From Micromonospora sp. WMMD1120 (GTDB lineage Bacteria > Actinomycetota > Actinomycetes > Mycobacteriales > Micromonosporaceae), in the NCBI RefSeq assembly GCF_029626235.1, contig NZ_JARUBO010000005.1, positions 6,730,001 to 6,794,000 of the forward strand: a DNA stretch of 64,000 bases, given 5' to 3'. Shown here piece after piece: positions 1 through 8,748 of this stretch (position 1 is its first letter; every line of letters begins with the position of its first letter). The notes beneath the pieces are model-generated. The model was not told the origin of the DNA, did not search any database, and worked only from the letters and a program-made list of their open reading frames with translations. The position numbers and the translations under genes are program-made.

Positions 1-877
1 GGGCGGCGATCGGGCGGTCGGACTCGATGCGCAGCTGCTGCTTGACCTGGTCGTACCAGAATTGCGGACCGCTGCTGTGCGACTCCATTCCCACTGCCTC
101 GATGCACACGTCGGGGCCTCGACCGCCACTGCGCTCCAGCAATTCACCACTGACGTCCTGCTGCTCGTAGTTCAGCGTCTCGACGCCGAGATGTGTCCGG
201 GCCATCTGGAGCCGGTTGTCGAGTCGGTCGATCACGATCACCCGATCGGCACCAAGCAGCACGGAGGCCCGAGCCGCCATCTGCCCTACCGCGCCGGCAC
301 CCCAGACCGCCACGACATCGCCCGGTTTGACCCCGGCGAGGTCAGCGCCCATCCATCCCGTCGGCGCGGAGTCGGAGGCGAAGAGCGCGCGCTCGTCGCT
401 CACCTCGTCAGGAACGGTGAAGGCGCCCTGGTCGGCGTAGGGGACGCGGATGTACTCGGCGTGGCTGCCGGCGAAGCCCCCGAGTGCGTGCGAGTAGCCG
501 TAGCAGCCTCCAGGCGCGGCGCCCCAGATGTTCTCGGTGATCATCGGGTTCGTGTTCCCGTTGTCGCACAGCGAGAACTGTTGTTGCTGGCAGTACCAGC
601 ACTTGCCGCAGGAGACGAACGAGCAGACGACGACGCGGTCGCCGACCTTGTGGTTGCGGACCTGCGGACCGACCTCGACGATGTCGCCGAGGAACTCGTG
701 CCCGAGGACATCGCCGCGCTCCATGAACGGGATGTACCCGCCGAGCAGGTGCAGGTCCGAACCGCAGGTCACGGTTCGACGGACCCGCACAATGGCGTCC
801 TGCTCGTTGCGGATCTGCGGGTCGGGAACCTGCCGCACCGCGAGTTCGTTGGCTCCCTCCCAGACCAGCGCCTTCAC
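1..877 (-). CDS. Zinc-dependent alcohol/formaldehyde dehydrogenase, partial
   Basis: Medium-chain zinc dehydrogenase, about 292 codons visible; the C-terminus lies beyond the left edge. Start is a GTG at 877 behind a GGGAGGGA ribosome site; the protein opens MKALVWEG. The catalytic zinc region (TCGSDLHL, then GHEFLG) is present, as are the structural-zinc cysteines spaced C-x2-C-x2-C-x7-C (CGKCWYC...C). The NAD(P)-binding Rossmann motif GAGAVG follows. The layout matches the threonine/formaldehyde dehydrogenase branch of the family, which oxidises alcohols or aldehyde adducts with NAD; the exact substrate cannot be read from sequence. It is transcribed away from the rest of the window with no visible partner. 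Confidence 0.9.
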   Translation of the reverse strand, partial: MKALVWEGANELAVRQVPDPQIRNEQDAIVRVRRTVTCGSDLHLLGGYIPFMERGDVLGHEFLGDIVEVGPQVRNHKVGDRVVVCSFVSCGKCWYCQQQQFSLCDNGNTNPMITENIWGAAPGGCYGYSHALGGFAGSHAEYIRVPYADQGAFTVPDEVSDERALFASDSAPTGWMGADLAGVKPGDVVAVWGAGAVGQMAARASVLLGADRVIVIDRLDNRLQMARTHLGVETLNYEQQDVSGELLERSGGRGPDVCIEAVGMESHSSGPQFWYDQVKQQLRIESDRPIAA

Positions 878-1676
878 TGTCGTCCCTCCCGCCGGCCCTG
901 TCGGGTGGCCATTCGCAGTGGCTTGTTCAGCAGAGTCGGCTCGGTGGTGGGCGGATAGTCCGGGTGCAGGACCTCGCTGGTCTCGATCAGTTGCTTCGAC
1001 TCTCGCAGGAACAAACAAGTCAGCAACCGGTACCGTCAGGGTCGCTCGTGGTGTGGCGCAACAGCTGCAGCCGGCCGGACCGGTTACGGCCTGGTGATGG
1101 ACCCCTCAACCCGACATCGGAGATACGAGCCCGTTACCTGGCATCGCGGATCACGGCCATTCGTCGCTGGGCTCGCTCGGGTCTTGTAACGGCAGGTCGA
1201 TGATGAGACGTGCAGCGTCCGCCGGCCGTGTTCGACAGCTCGGCGTCCTTCGCCAAAGCCGTCCCGCTCGAAGCATGGGCGCCGAGGCACGGGGTATCCG
1301 CCCCGGCATGGGTAGCCAACAGCGTAACAAGCATGACAGCGGCGGCGAGTCGGCGCGAGGCCGCCGGCACCCGGGCAGCGGCGCACGGGGTCGGCAGGGG
1401 GCCACGGTGGAGCACTCGCCGAACCAGCGGCACGAGCGCACCGCAACCGGGTCAGCCGGCACCGAGCGCGACCACAGCCGGTCGAAGGCGGCCCGGGAGG
1501 GGCGGGTAAACCGCCAAGGTACGGCCTGATCCTCGGTTACCCTCCTCCCCGCAGCGTTATTCGAAAGACACTCGAAACCGGAGCGCGCTGTCGCGCGTTG
1601 GCCCTCGCCATCCTCCAGACGATCACAGCCTTCCTCACACGGGCCACCCCGTAGCCCGCGGAGGGCCCTGATCCCG
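878..1676. other. Intergenic region, no confident gene
   Basis: About 800 bases between the dehydrogenase start and the end of the CDF transporter gene. No frame matches a family I recognise. The minus strand at 1134-1433 could encode about 99 residues with one hydrophobic segment (LAAAVMLVTLLA) followed by a short Cys-containing tail. There is no convincing ribosome site, and codon use is mixed, so I do not call it. Confidence 0.5.
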
Positions 1677-2417
1677 TCAGTCCGCAGCGCAGCAGGAGCA
1701 GCCGGGCTGGCATCCGCATCCGTCACCGGCGCCGCTGGTGACACCGGCGCGGGTGCCAGCGACCGGCTCGGCCAGGGGAACGATGCAGCAGGCATCACCG
1801 CGCCACGCCTCGCGGCCCTCCTTGACCGCCACGGCGGCGATGACGAACGCGGCGAGCGGGTCCGCCCACGACCAGCCGAAGAGGCTGTTCACCGCGAGGC
1901 CGACGAGCAGGACCGCGGACAGGTAGGTGCACAGCAGGGTCTGCTTGGAGTCGGCGACCGCCGAACGGGAGCCGAGTTCCCGGCCGGCACGGCGCTGCGC
2001 GTACGACAGCCCCGGCATGATCCCCAGGGACAGCGCGGCCAACGCCAGACCGACGGTGGAATGCTCGGCCTCGACGCCGCCGACCAGTGCGCGTACCGAC
2101 TCGACGGTGACGTAGGCGGCGAGGGCGAAGAACGAGACCGCGATGACCCGCAGCGCGACCTTCTCCCGGGCCTGCGGGTCGGGGCCGGTGAACTGCCACG
2201 CCACGGCGGCCGCAGACGACACCTCGATGATCGAGTCCAGGCCGAAGCCGATCAGGGCGGTCGACGAGGCGATGGTGCCGGCGGTGATCGCCACGACCGC
2301 CTCGACGACGTTGTAGCCGATGGTGGCGGCGACCAGGAGGCGGACCCGGCGGGTGAGCATCTGCCGGCGAGCCGGCGACGGCACCACCGGCCCCGGGTCG
2401 ACCAGGGGCAGGGACAT
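1677..2417 (-). CDS. Cation diffusion facilitator-like heavy-metal transporter
   Basis: Predicted 246-residue integral membrane protein related to the CDF cation efflux family. It has about five to six hydrophobic segments (first at RLLVAATIGYNVVEA) and the family-like GFGLDSIIEV stretch, where the acidic residue is expected to bind metal. The C-terminus is unusually Cys-rich (CGCQPGCSCC), suggesting binding of a soft metal such as zinc, cadmium or copper. The start ATG overlaps the stop of the upstream ArsR gene by one base (TGATG), so the two are translationally coupled. Likely role: export of the metal sensed by that regulator. It is shorter than classical CDF proteins (about 300 residues) because a long cytoplasmic tail is missing. 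Confidence 0.85.
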   Translation of the reverse strand: MSLPLVDPGPVVPSPARRQMLTRRVRLLVAATIGYNVVEAVVAITAGTIASSTALIGFGLDSIIEVSSAAAVAWQFTGPDPQAREKVALRVIAVSFFALAAYVTVESVRALVGGVEAEHSTVGLALAALSLGIMPGLSYAQRRAGRELGSRSAVADSKQTLLCTYLSAVLLVGLAVNSLFGWSWADPLAAFVIAAVAVKEGREAWRGDACCIVPLAEPVAGTRAGVTSGAGDGCGCQPGCSCCAAD

Positions 2418-2746
2418 CAGCAGCAGCCCTTTTCGCCGGCGGCCGGACACGCGGCCGGGTCGACGGCCAGGACGAGACCGAGCAGGTCGGCAAGGGCATG
2501 CGCCAACCGGGGGTCGGCCAACTCGTAACGAATCCGGCGGCCCTGCGGCACAGCGACCACAAGGCCGCAGCCACGCAGGCACGACAGGTGGTTGGACAGG
2601 TTCTGCCGGGTCGTGCCCAGCAGGTCCGCCAACTCCGCCGGGTAGCCGGGCCGCTCGCGCAGGGCCAGCAGCAGCCGCGCCCGGATCGGGTCGGACAGGG
2701 CGTGGCCGAAGCGAGCCAGCACCTGCCCGTGCGTCACCGTCTCCAC
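2417..2746 (-). CDS. ArsR/SmtB-family metal-responsive repressor
   Basis: Predicted 109-residue winged-helix repressor. The recognition helix region reads TTRQNLSNHLSCLRGCGLV; Cys residues in this stretch and a C-terminal EKGCC tail are candidate metal ligands, as in the CmtR/CadC groups. Such proteins leave DNA when zinc, cadmium or lead binds. It is first in a two-gene unit and overlaps the CDF transporter start by one base, so it most likely represses its own operon. A decayed second copy of this gene lies at 44867-45160 with the same gene order. Confidence 0.88.
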   Translation of the reverse strand: METVTHGQVLARFGHALSDPIRARLLLALRERPGYPAELADLLGTTRQNLSNHLSCLRGCGLVVAVPQGRRIRYELADPRLAHALADLLGLVLAVDPAACPAAGEKGCC

Positions 2747-2794
2747 CGGAGAAACAGTACACCGTTTGATGTACTAACGCGCCGGGTGCGACAC

Positions 2795-3103
2795 TCAGGC
2801 CGAGTTCTCGGCGTGGCGCAGCACCTCCGTGATGAGTCTCCTGGTGGCCTCACCCGGCAAGGTGTAGGTGACCTCCCGACCGCGACGCTTGCGCCGGATC
2901 AACCGGGCGTCCCTGAGGTACCGCAGGTGGCGGGCGACGAGCGTCGGATCGACTGACATCGCCTCCACCAGTGAGGCGGGCGTCTGGTCGCCCTCCTGCA
3001 GCAGGACGAGAATGCGTATCCGGTGCTCGTACGCCATGGCGCGCAGCACGACGACCGCCCGGTCCAGCGCGCGCCTCGTGACGTCGAGGTGTGCGGTGCT
3101 CAT
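2795..3103 (-). CDS. ArsR-family regulator at the end of a metal-import operon
   Basis: Predicted 102-residue winged-helix protein. The helix-turn-helix covers roughly residues 40-70 (TPASLVEAMSVDPTLVARHL). No cysteines are visible, so any metal site would use His, Asp or Glu (HLDV near the N-terminus, RHAENSA at the C-terminus). The ATG at 3103 overlaps the stop of the upstream permease (ATGA), which decides the start against a longer reading. It is the fifth gene of the importer operon; being last and coupled suggests feedback control of uptake or of a nearby efflux gene. The metal sensed is unknown. Confidence 0.82.
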   Translation of the reverse strand: MSTAHLDVTRRALDRAVVVLRAMAYEHRIRILVLLQEGDQTPASLVEAMSVDPTLVARHLRYLRDARLIRRKRRGREVTYTLPGEATRRLITEVLRHAENSA

Positions 3104-3939
3104 GCCGGCCCCGCCGGCAGGCCGGTGATCGCGGTGGGCCGGAACGAGACCAACCGGGACAGCACTGTCGACAGCGCCAGGATCGCGGTGGCGGTCAGGG
3201 TGATGCTCGCGCCGGCGGCGACGTCCCAACGGCTCGACGCGTACAGACCACCGAGCCCGCTGATCGCGCCGAGTGTGACGGCGAGGGCGGTGATGATGCT
3301 CAGCCGGTGCGACCACTGGCGCGCCGCCGCTGCCGGCGCCACGATGAGGGCGAGGGCGAGGATCGTGCCGATGGCCGGGACGATCGTCACGACCGCCACC
3401 TGGATGACGAGCAGCAGCACGACGTCCCAGACTCCGGTGGCGAAGCCGGCCGCCTGCGCGCCGTGCCGGTCGAAGCCGGTGTAGCGCAGCGGGCGGGCGC
3501 AGGCGGCCAGGACGGCCGCGACGACGACGAGCGCCACCGCGGTGGTCACCAGATCCTGCGGGCTGACGGTGAGGATCGATCCGACGAGGAACGATGTCAG
3601 GTCTCTGCTGAAGCCGCTCTGGGTGGCGACGAGCCCGGCGCCGAGCGCGAAGCCGCCCGAGAGCAGGACGCCGGTCGCCGCTGCCGTGTTCTGGCTTCGG
3701 TGGCGGCTGAGCGCGGCGACGCCCAGCGCGACGACCGCGCCCGCGACCACACCGCCGATGATGATGTTGACGCCGATGATGGAGGCGGCCACCACCCCGG
3801 GGAACGTGGCGTGGGTCAGTGCCATGGTGAAGAAGGACAGCCGGCGGAGCACGACGTGAACGCCGACGAGTCCGGCGAGCGCCCCGGCGAGCAGCACTTC
3901 GGCAGTGGCCCGGTGCAGCGCGTCATCCCACCAGTTCAT
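3100..3939 (-). CDS. Metal ABC transporter permease (second of two)
   Basis: Predicted 279-residue ABC-3 family permease with about eight membrane segments. Recognisable features are LRRLSFFTMALTHATFPGV near residue 30, a signature of the ZnuB/TroC/TroD group, and IVAPAAAARQW in the second half. It imports divalent metal (Zn or Mn) with the ATPase and binding protein encoded upstream. The ATG at 3939 sits behind an ideal AAGGAGG site. The gene overlaps the end of the other permease by 17 bases and ends overlapping the ArsR gene. Two different permeases in one operon suggest a heterodimeric channel as in TroCD/SitCD/MntCD systems. Confidence 0.92.
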   Translation of the reverse strand: MNWWDDALHRATAEVLLAGALAGLVGVHVVLRRLSFFTMALTHATFPGVVAASIIGVNIIIGGVVAGAVVALGVAALSRHRSQNTAAATGVLLSGGFALGAGLVATQSGFSRDLTSFLVGSILTVSPQDLVTTAVALVVVAAVLAACARPLRYTGFDRHGAQAAGFATGVWDVVLLLVIQVAVVTIVPAIGTILALALIVAPAAAARQWSHRLSIITALAVTLGAISGLGGLYASSRWDVAAGASITLTATAILALSTVLSRLVSFRPTAITGLPAGPA

Positions 3940-4810
3940 GTGGGGACCTCCTTGCGTCGGAGACGATCCGCCCGTGGTTGCGCCGTGACCGCAGCGCGCC
4001 CAGCGGGAGCAGCAGCAGGTAGGCGAGCACGAGCAGCAGGACGACGGCGGAGGCCGAGGTGAGGGCAATGCCGTAGTCGACCGAGGCGGTCCAGCTGGCG
4101 AGCAGACCGCCGTATGCGGCGATGAGGATGAGACCGGTGCCGATCACCGCCATCAGCGCCAGGCGTGTGGTGAGCAGGCGGGCGGCCGCGGCCGGCACGA
4201 TGAGCAGCGCGACCACGAGGATGGTGCCGACCGCGCGCACCGCGGCCACGACGACGAGCGCGACGATGACGTTGAGTAGCAGGTCGAGCCCGGCGATCCG
4301 GAAGCCGGCGGCGGCGGCGCCGGCCGGGTCGAAGGTGCGGAAGACAAGAGCGCGGGCGCTGATCAGCAGCAACCCGAGGATGACGACCGCCAGCACGGCG
4401 GTCTCCGCGATCTGGCGCGGCGTCACCGTCAGGATGCGCCCGAAGAGAAACGACGTCAGATCCGATGTGTACGAGGAGCGCCGCGACACGAGCACCACAC
4501 CGATCGAGAACATGGCGGTGAGCACCACGGCGGTGGACGCATCGTCGGACAGCGCCCCGCCCTGGCTGAGCACTGTCAACACCACAGCGGTCACGACGCC
4601 GGCGACCAGCGCTCCGACGACGACGCCCTCGATGCCAGCGGCCAGGAACCCGATGACAACGCCGGGAAAGACGGTGTGCGTGAGCGCGTCCGAGACGAAC
4701 GACAGACGGCGGACGAAGACGAAGACACTGACCGGTCCGCAGATGAGGGCGAGCAGCGCGAGTTCGGCCAGGGCACGTCCCATGAACGGTACGGTGAACG
4801 GCTCGATCAT
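3923..4810 (-). CDS. Metal ABC transporter permease (first of two)
   Basis: Predicted 295-residue ABC-3 permease with eight or nine hydrophobic segments. The cytoplasmic coupling region reads VRRLSFVSDALTHTVFPGV; the second half carries LLIVPAAAARLL. It starts at an ATG that overlaps the ATPase stop (ATGA), so the start is firm. It differs enough from the neighbouring permease to be a distinct subunit rather than a recent duplicate. It should form the membrane channel for zinc or manganese with that partner. The operon is probably controlled by the Zur-like box in front of the binding-protein gene. Confidence 0.92.
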   Translation of the reverse strand: MIEPFTVPFMGRALAELALLALICGPVSVFVFVRRLSFVSDALTHTVFPGVVIGFLAAGIEGVVVGALVAGVVTAVVLTVLSQGGALSDDASTAVVLTAMFSIGVVLVSRRSSYTSDLTSFLFGRILTVTPRQIAETAVLAVVILGLLLISARALVFRTFDPAGAAAAGFRIAGLDLLLNVIVALVVVAAVRAVGTILVVALLIVPAAAARLLTTRLALMAVIGTGLILIAAYGGLLASWTASVDYGIALTSASAVVLLLVLAYLLLLPLGALRSRRNHGRIVSDARRSPHELVG

Positions 4811-5577
4811 GGCTCCACCAACACCGTTCGGCCGTCTCTCAACTCGATGGCGTGTCCGCCGTACGCGCGGCGCAGCGTGTCGGCGGTCAACGTCTCCTCG
4901 GGCGGGCCGAGCGCCCACTGCCGGCCGTTGAGCACGCAGACCGTGTCGGCGAACTCGTGCGCGAGCGTCAGGTCGTGGGTGCTCAGCACGAGGGTGGTTC
5001 CGGCGGCGCTGAGTTCGCGCAGGACGGACAGGATGGCGTCCTGGCTCACCACGTCGATGCCGTTGAACGGCTCGTCGAGCAACAGCAGTCGGGGCTCGGC
5101 GGCGAGGGCGCGGGCCAGCAGCACCCGCTGGCGTTGGCCACCGGAGAGCACGCCGAAGTGGGTCTTCGCGTGGTCGGCGAGGCCGAGGCGGTCGAGCGCC
5201 TCGTGGACTGTTCGACGGTCGACGCCGCGGGTGGGGCGCCACCAGCCGATGCGCCGGTAGCGGCCCATCATGACGACCTGGCCCGCGGTCACCGGGAAGT
5301 CGGCATCGAGGGAGTCCGTCTGGGGCACGTAACCGATGAGCGCCCGGGCCTTGGCCGGCGCGCGGCCGAGCACGGTGGACCTGCCGGCGAGAACCGGAAC
5401 CAGGCCGAGGATCGACTTGATCAGCGTGGACTTGCCGGCGCCGTTCGGCCCGATCAGGGCCAGGCGCTGCCCGGGGATCAGGTCGATGTCGACGTCGGTG
5501 AGCACGGGCGTGCCGTGGTAGCCGACGCTCACCCCGGTGTAGCGAAGGGTGGCGTCGGCCACCGCGACATCGCTCAT
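4807..5577 (-). CDS. Metal ABC transporter ATP-binding protein
   Basis: Predicted 256-residue ABC ATPase. Walker A is GPNGAGKST near residue 42, the Q-loop follows (YVPQTDSLDADFPVT), the ABC signature is LSGGQRQR, Walker B is LLLLDEPF, and the switch His is in STHDL. The QxxxxDADFP spacing is typical of the ZnuC/TroB/MntB metal importers. It powers the two permeases encoded just downstream. Start ATG at 5577 lies one base after the binding-protein stop, and its stop overlaps the first permease, so the whole unit should be one transcript. Confidence 0.94.
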   Translation of the reverse strand: MSDVAVADATLRYTGVSVGYHGTPVLTDVDIDLIPGQRLALIGPNGAGKSTLIKSILGLVPVLAGRSTVLGRAPAKARALIGYVPQTDSLDADFPVTAGQVVMMGRYRRIGWWRPTRGVDRRTVHEALDRLGLADHAKTHFGVLSGGQRQRVLLARALAAEPRLLLLDEPFNGIDVVSQDAILSVLRELSAAGTTLVLSTHDLTLAHEFADTVCVLNGRQWALGPPEETLTADTLRRAYGGHAIELRDGRTVLVEP

Positions 5578-5578
5578 G

Positions 5579-6565
5579 TCAACCGCCCAGAGCCGTGACG
5601 ATGACCTGGGTGTTGTGCCGCTCCGCGCCGAGGTAGGTGCCCTGGGGGGTGCCTTCGGCGCCGAGGCTGTCGCCGTAGAGGGCGTCCTCACCGCCGATCA
5701 CCTTGACACCGGCCTGCTTCGCGATCGCCTCGGCGCTCTTCGGCGGCAGCGAGGACTCCGCGAAGATGGCCTTGGCACCGGTCGCCTTGATCTTCGCGAC
5801 GAGATCGTTGAGCTGCTTCGCGCTCAGCTCCGCCGAGGTGTCGAGGCTGGGAATGACCGAACCGACGAACTGCAGCCTGTACCGGTCGACGTAGTAGCCG
5901 AAGGCGTCGTGGTTGGTCACGAGCTTGCGTTGGTCGGCAGGGATGCGGGCGAAGGCGGCCTCGTTGTCGGCGTCGAGCTTGTCGAGCTCGGCCGTGTAGT
6001 TCCTCAGATTGCCGGCGAAGGCCGCGGCGTGCGCGGGGTCGGCTGCGGCGAGGCCCTTCTCGATGTTGGCGACCATCGTCTTGGCGTTCTGCGGGTTGTG
6101 CCAGATGTGCGGGTCGTACTCCTCGCCCTCGTGCGCCTCCTCGCCCTCCTCGTGGCCCTCGCCCTCCTCGTGGCCGCCCTCGCGCAGGGCGACACCCTGG
6201 CTGGAGTCGACGACGGCGCCCTTGAAGCCGGCCGACTCGATGGTCTGGTCGAGCCACTCCTCGAGGCCGACACCGTTCTTGACGACGACGGCGGCCTTAC
6301 CGATGGCCTGGATGTCGGCCGGGGTGGGCTCGTAGTCGTGCGGGTCCACGTTCGGCTTGATGATCTGTGTGACGGTGACGTCGCCACCGCCGACGGTGCG
6401 GACGAAGTCGGCTACCTCTGGGGTGGTGGCGACCACAGCGAGCCTGGTGCCGGGCGAGGCGTTGCCGCCGTCCCTGGCGGCATCGTCTCCCGAGCCACAA
6501 CCGGCAAGAAGGACGAGCGCGGCGGCGGTCGCCGTGGCGATGATCATACGGTGTTGATGCTTCAC
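5579..6565 (-). CDS. Zinc/manganese-binding lipoprotein of the ABC importer (ZnuA/TroA/AztC type)
   Basis: Predicted 328-residue cluster A-I solute-binding protein. A signal peptide ends in the lipobox LLAGC, so Cys23 should be lipidated. Metal ligands are expected at His76 (DPHDYEP), His153 or His156 (DPHIWH), a His in TNHDAFGYY, and a C-terminal acidic residue. Between residues 130 and 149 there is a His/Glu-rich loop (GGHEEGEGHEEGEEAHEGEE), a hallmark of zinc-specific members that may collect zinc before transfer. It is first in a five-gene operon with the ATPase, two permeases and an ArsR regulator, and has a Zur-like box upstream. Zinc is the most likely cargo. Confidence 0.93.
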   Translation of the reverse strand: MKHQHRMIIATATAAALVLLAGCGSGDDAARDGGNASPGTRLAVVATTPEVADFVRTVGGGDVTVTQIIKPNVDPHDYEPTPADIQAIGKAAVVVKNGVGLEEWLDQTIESAGFKGAVVDSSQGVALREGGHEEGEGHEEGEEAHEGEEYDPHIWHNPQNAKTMVANIEKGLAAADPAHAAAFAGNLRNYTAELDKLDADNEAAFARIPADQRKLVTNHDAFGYYVDRYRLQFVGSVIPSLDTSAELSAKQLNDLVAKIKATGAKAIFAESSLPPKSAEAIAKQAGVKVIGGEDALYGDSLGAEGTPQGTYLGAERHNTQVIVTALGG

Positions 6566-6589
6566 GAGAACGCTCCATTCCTGAGATGC

Positions 6590-6614
6590 GGAACGGTAAT
6601 CGTTTTCGCTAAGT
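6590..6614 (-). promoter_or_regulatory. Zur-like operator before the zinc importer operon
   Basis: On the minus strand the core reads TAGCGAAAACGATTACCG, 25-50 bases upstream of the binding-protein start. It matches the GAAAACGAT core shared with the boxes at 13342-13369 and 22919-22942. Actinobacterial Zur sites known from Mycobacterium and Streptomyces have a similar partly symmetrical GAAAAxxATTTTC centre. Position and gene content support repression by zinc-loaded Zur. Confidence 0.75.
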
Positions 6615-6684
6615 ATCGTCTAATAGTGAGATGACGACACGTGCATGTGTCCCCCGCGGCCGTCGGGAACCGGGCGGTCGAGCC

Positions 6685-7446
6685 TCAGGTCCTGGCCGCC
6701 AGCGCCGCGTGCCTGCCACATCGCCAGAGAACCCCGGCCTCGCCGAAGCCGGCCTCCCGAGCGGCGGCGGCGTGCCAGCCGCCCGAGGCGGTGAACTCGG
6801 CCGGCGGGCGGTTCGCGAAGATCGCCGCCCGCTGCGCGAACAGTGGGCGCAGCTGCTCCATCTGCCCGATGTCGTTCCACCACTGCGCCCAGGCCAACTC
6901 CGCGGCGGCTTCGTCCGGCGCGGGGTCCAGGGCACTCATCAGGGACGGGAGGCTCTCGTCAGGCATGAGGTCCGCGACGATCAACAACCCGCCGGGCGCC
7001 AGGCAACGGCGGACGTCGTCATAGAACGCACGCACCTGAACCGGTGGGAGGTAGTGCAGGGTCATCACCACCGTGACAAGGTCGTAGCCGCCACCCACGC
7101 GGTCCACCCAGTCCGGAGCCGACAGGTCACCCTGTAGCGCCCGCGCCTCGCCGGCCAGGGCGCCGCTGGCCAACGCGAGCAGCACGGGGTCGATGTCCAT
7201 GAGGGTGATGGCGGCACCGGTCCATCGCCGCGCCATCCGCCCGGCCAGCACGCCGGGACCGCCGCCGAGGTCGAGCACGCGACCGGGCGCCGGGCCGTGA
7301 ACAGCCTCGGCGACGCGGAACAGCGTCTCCTCAAGGCCGGCGAGGTGCGGCACGAACCCCTCCATGACCTGGGACCACGTATCGCGCCAGCGAACGATCT
7401 GCGCGGGGTCGAGCACGGCGCTGGGCGCGCCGGTGGTCGTTGCCAT
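6685..7446 (-). CDS. SAM-dependent class I methyltransferase
   Basis: Predicted 253-residue methyltransferase. Motif I is VLDLGGGPGVLAG at residues 57-69, followed by an acidic residue in LMDIDP that should bind the SAM ribose, and a GGLLIVAD strand typical of the class I fold. The substrate is unknown; the N-terminal RWRDTWSQVMEGFVPHL resembles small-molecule methyltransferases. The ATG at 7446 has GGAGTG upstream. It has its own Zur-like box 38-61 bases upstream of the start and is separated by 110 bases from the PLP-enzyme genes that run in the same direction. So it may be expressed on zinc limitation, together with or after that cluster. Confidence 0.87.
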   Translation of the reverse strand: MATTTGAPSAVLDPAQIVRWRDTWSQVMEGFVPHLAGLEETLFRVAEAVHGPAPGRVLDLGGGPGVLAGRMARRWTGAAITLMDIDPVLLALASGALAGEARALQGDLSAPDWVDRVGGGYDLVTVVMTLHYLPPVQVRAFYDDVRRCLAPGGLLIVADLMPDESLPSLMSALDPAPDEAAAELAWAQWWNDIGQMEQLRPLFAQRAAIFANRPPAEFTASGGWHAAAAREAGFGEAGVLWRCGRHAALAART

Positions 7447-7483
7447 GGATGCACTCCGGAGGATACGCCGACGGAAGGCCACA

Positions 7484-7507
7484 CGATAACGGAAGCCATT
7501 TCCGAAA
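7484..7507 (-). promoter_or_regulatory. Zur-like operator before the methyltransferase
   Basis: The core GATAACGGAAGCCATTTCCG resembles the mycobacterial Zur pattern GATAATGAAAACCATTTTC with A-to-G changes, and keeps the CGGAA/TTTCCG symmetry. It lies 38-61 bases before the methyltransferase start and just after the end of the upstream gene, a natural promoter position. Confidence 0.6.
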
Positions 7508-7556
7508 GAGTAGGTCATCCCGCCCGGCAGTACCGGCGTATCGCGGTACGTGTCGG

Positions 7557-8747
7557 TCAGTCGCGGTCGAGCTCGACCAGGACCGACAGGAGCCGGTCCA
7601 CCTCCTCGGCCGTGTTGTAGACGTGCAGGCTCGCCCGTACCGATGCCGTCTTCTCGCCCTGGTCGCCCTGGCAGTGACCGTCCGCGCGGACCAGGAGGCC
7701 GTGCGCGGCGAGGATGAACCCCAGGTCGTTCGAGCCGATCAGTCGATGGCGGAAGGCCACGATGCTCTGCCGTTGCTGGATCGGACTGTCGGCGGCCAGG
7801 CTGCTCTGACAGCCCAGCACCTCGATGGTGGCCAGCCTGCGTAGCCCGTCGGTCAGCCGAGCGCCGAGCGCGGTGTTCCACCGGGCGATGCGGTCCAGGC
7901 CGGCGGCGTCGAGCCAGTCCAGCGCGGCGACCAGGCTGATGATGCCACTGGTGTTCGGAGAGCCGTTCCAGCCGGCCGGCGCGTAGATGGGGCCCCGCTG
8001 GTTGCGCGCCCAGATCGCACCGGTGCCCGGCAACGCCATCGCCTTGTGCCCGGAGAAGACCACGAAGTCGACATCGGTCGCCGTGGTGGACAGCGGCAGG
8101 TGGCCCACGCCCTGCGCGGCGTCCAGGCAGATCGGGATCGTCGCTCCCGCCGCCGCACGCAGCCGGTGCACGTTCATGTCGTTGCCGTAGACGTGGTGTA
8201 TGTGGGTCGCGGCGATCAGGCGCGTCCTGTCGTTGATCATCGACGCGAGCCTGCCGGTGTCGTAGTCGTGGGCGGCGTCGTAGGGCATCGGACGGACGCC
8301 GACGGACACGCCACGGTGCCGCAGCAGCTCAACGACCTCCAGCCAGGGCGCGATGTTGGCGGCGTGATCGGCGAACGGCACGATGATCTCGTCGCCGTCG
8401 CGCAGCTGCGGCGCGAGCCAGTCACGGGCGACGGCGCGCAGCGCCTCGGTGGTGCCGGAGACGAAGTGCACGCCCGAACGCTCCGGCACCGGATCGTCGA
8501 GGAATCGGCGCAGGCGGTCGCGGGCCTGCTCGATGCGGGCGGTGGTCCGGTTCGCCCACGGGTACGTACCCCGCGCGGCGTTGGCATTGCCCGTCGTGAG
8601 GTAGGTCAGGACGGCGTCGAGGACCGCCTGCGGCTTCTGCGAGGTGGCGGCGCTGTCCAGGTAGACCACGTCCGGGTTCGCGGTGATCAGCGGGAACTGG
8701 GCGCGCAACGTCTCCTGCCACGGACGTAGCTCGTCGAGAACGTCCAC
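7557..8747 (-). CDS. Class V aminotransferase, cysteine desulfurase-like (SufS group)
   Basis: Predicted 396-residue PLP enzyme. The internal aldimine Lys is Lys235 in FSGHKAMALPGTG, and the substrate region YLDSAATSQKP is SufS-like. Cys359 in RADGHCQG falls where the catalytic cysteine of SufS-type desulfurases lies, and VRASLHVYNT ends the domain. It could remove sulfur from cysteine or act as a lyase on another amino acid. GTG start at 8747, one base after the stop of the cysteine-synthase/rhodanese gene, so the two are coupled. No Suf scaffold genes are nearby, so housekeeping Fe-S assembly is unlikely and a specialised pathway is more probable. Confidence 0.85.
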   Translation of the reverse strand: MDVLDELRPWQETLRAQFPLITANPDVVYLDSAATSQKPQAVLDAVLTYLTTGNANAARGTYPWANRTTARIEQARDRLRRFLDDPVPERSGVHFVSGTTEALRAVARDWLAPQLRDGDEIIVPFADHAANIAPWLEVVELLRHRGVSVGVRPMPYDAAHDYDTGRLASMINDRTRLIAATHIHHVYGNDMNVHRLRAAAGATIPICLDAAQGVGHLPLSTTATDVDFVVFSGHKAMALPGTGAIWARNQRGPIYAPAGWNGSPNTSGIISLVAALDWLDAAGLDRIARWNTALGARLTDGLRRLATIEVLGCQSSLAADSPIQQRQSIVAFRHRLIGSNDLGFILAAHGLLVRADGHCQGDQGEKTASVRASLHVYNTAEEVDRLLSVLVELDRD

Positions 8748-8748
8748 G

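Noticed and set aside
62..958. Open frame of 298 codons on the plus strand
   Set aside because: It mirrors the minus-strand zinc dehydrogenase, whose motifs, codon bias and ribosome site are convincing; the plus-strand product is Asp/Arg/Val-rich with no family features.
1134..1433. Small secreted protein on the minus strand
   Set aside because: Only a hydrophobic stretch supports it; no ribosome site, no homology, irregular codon use.
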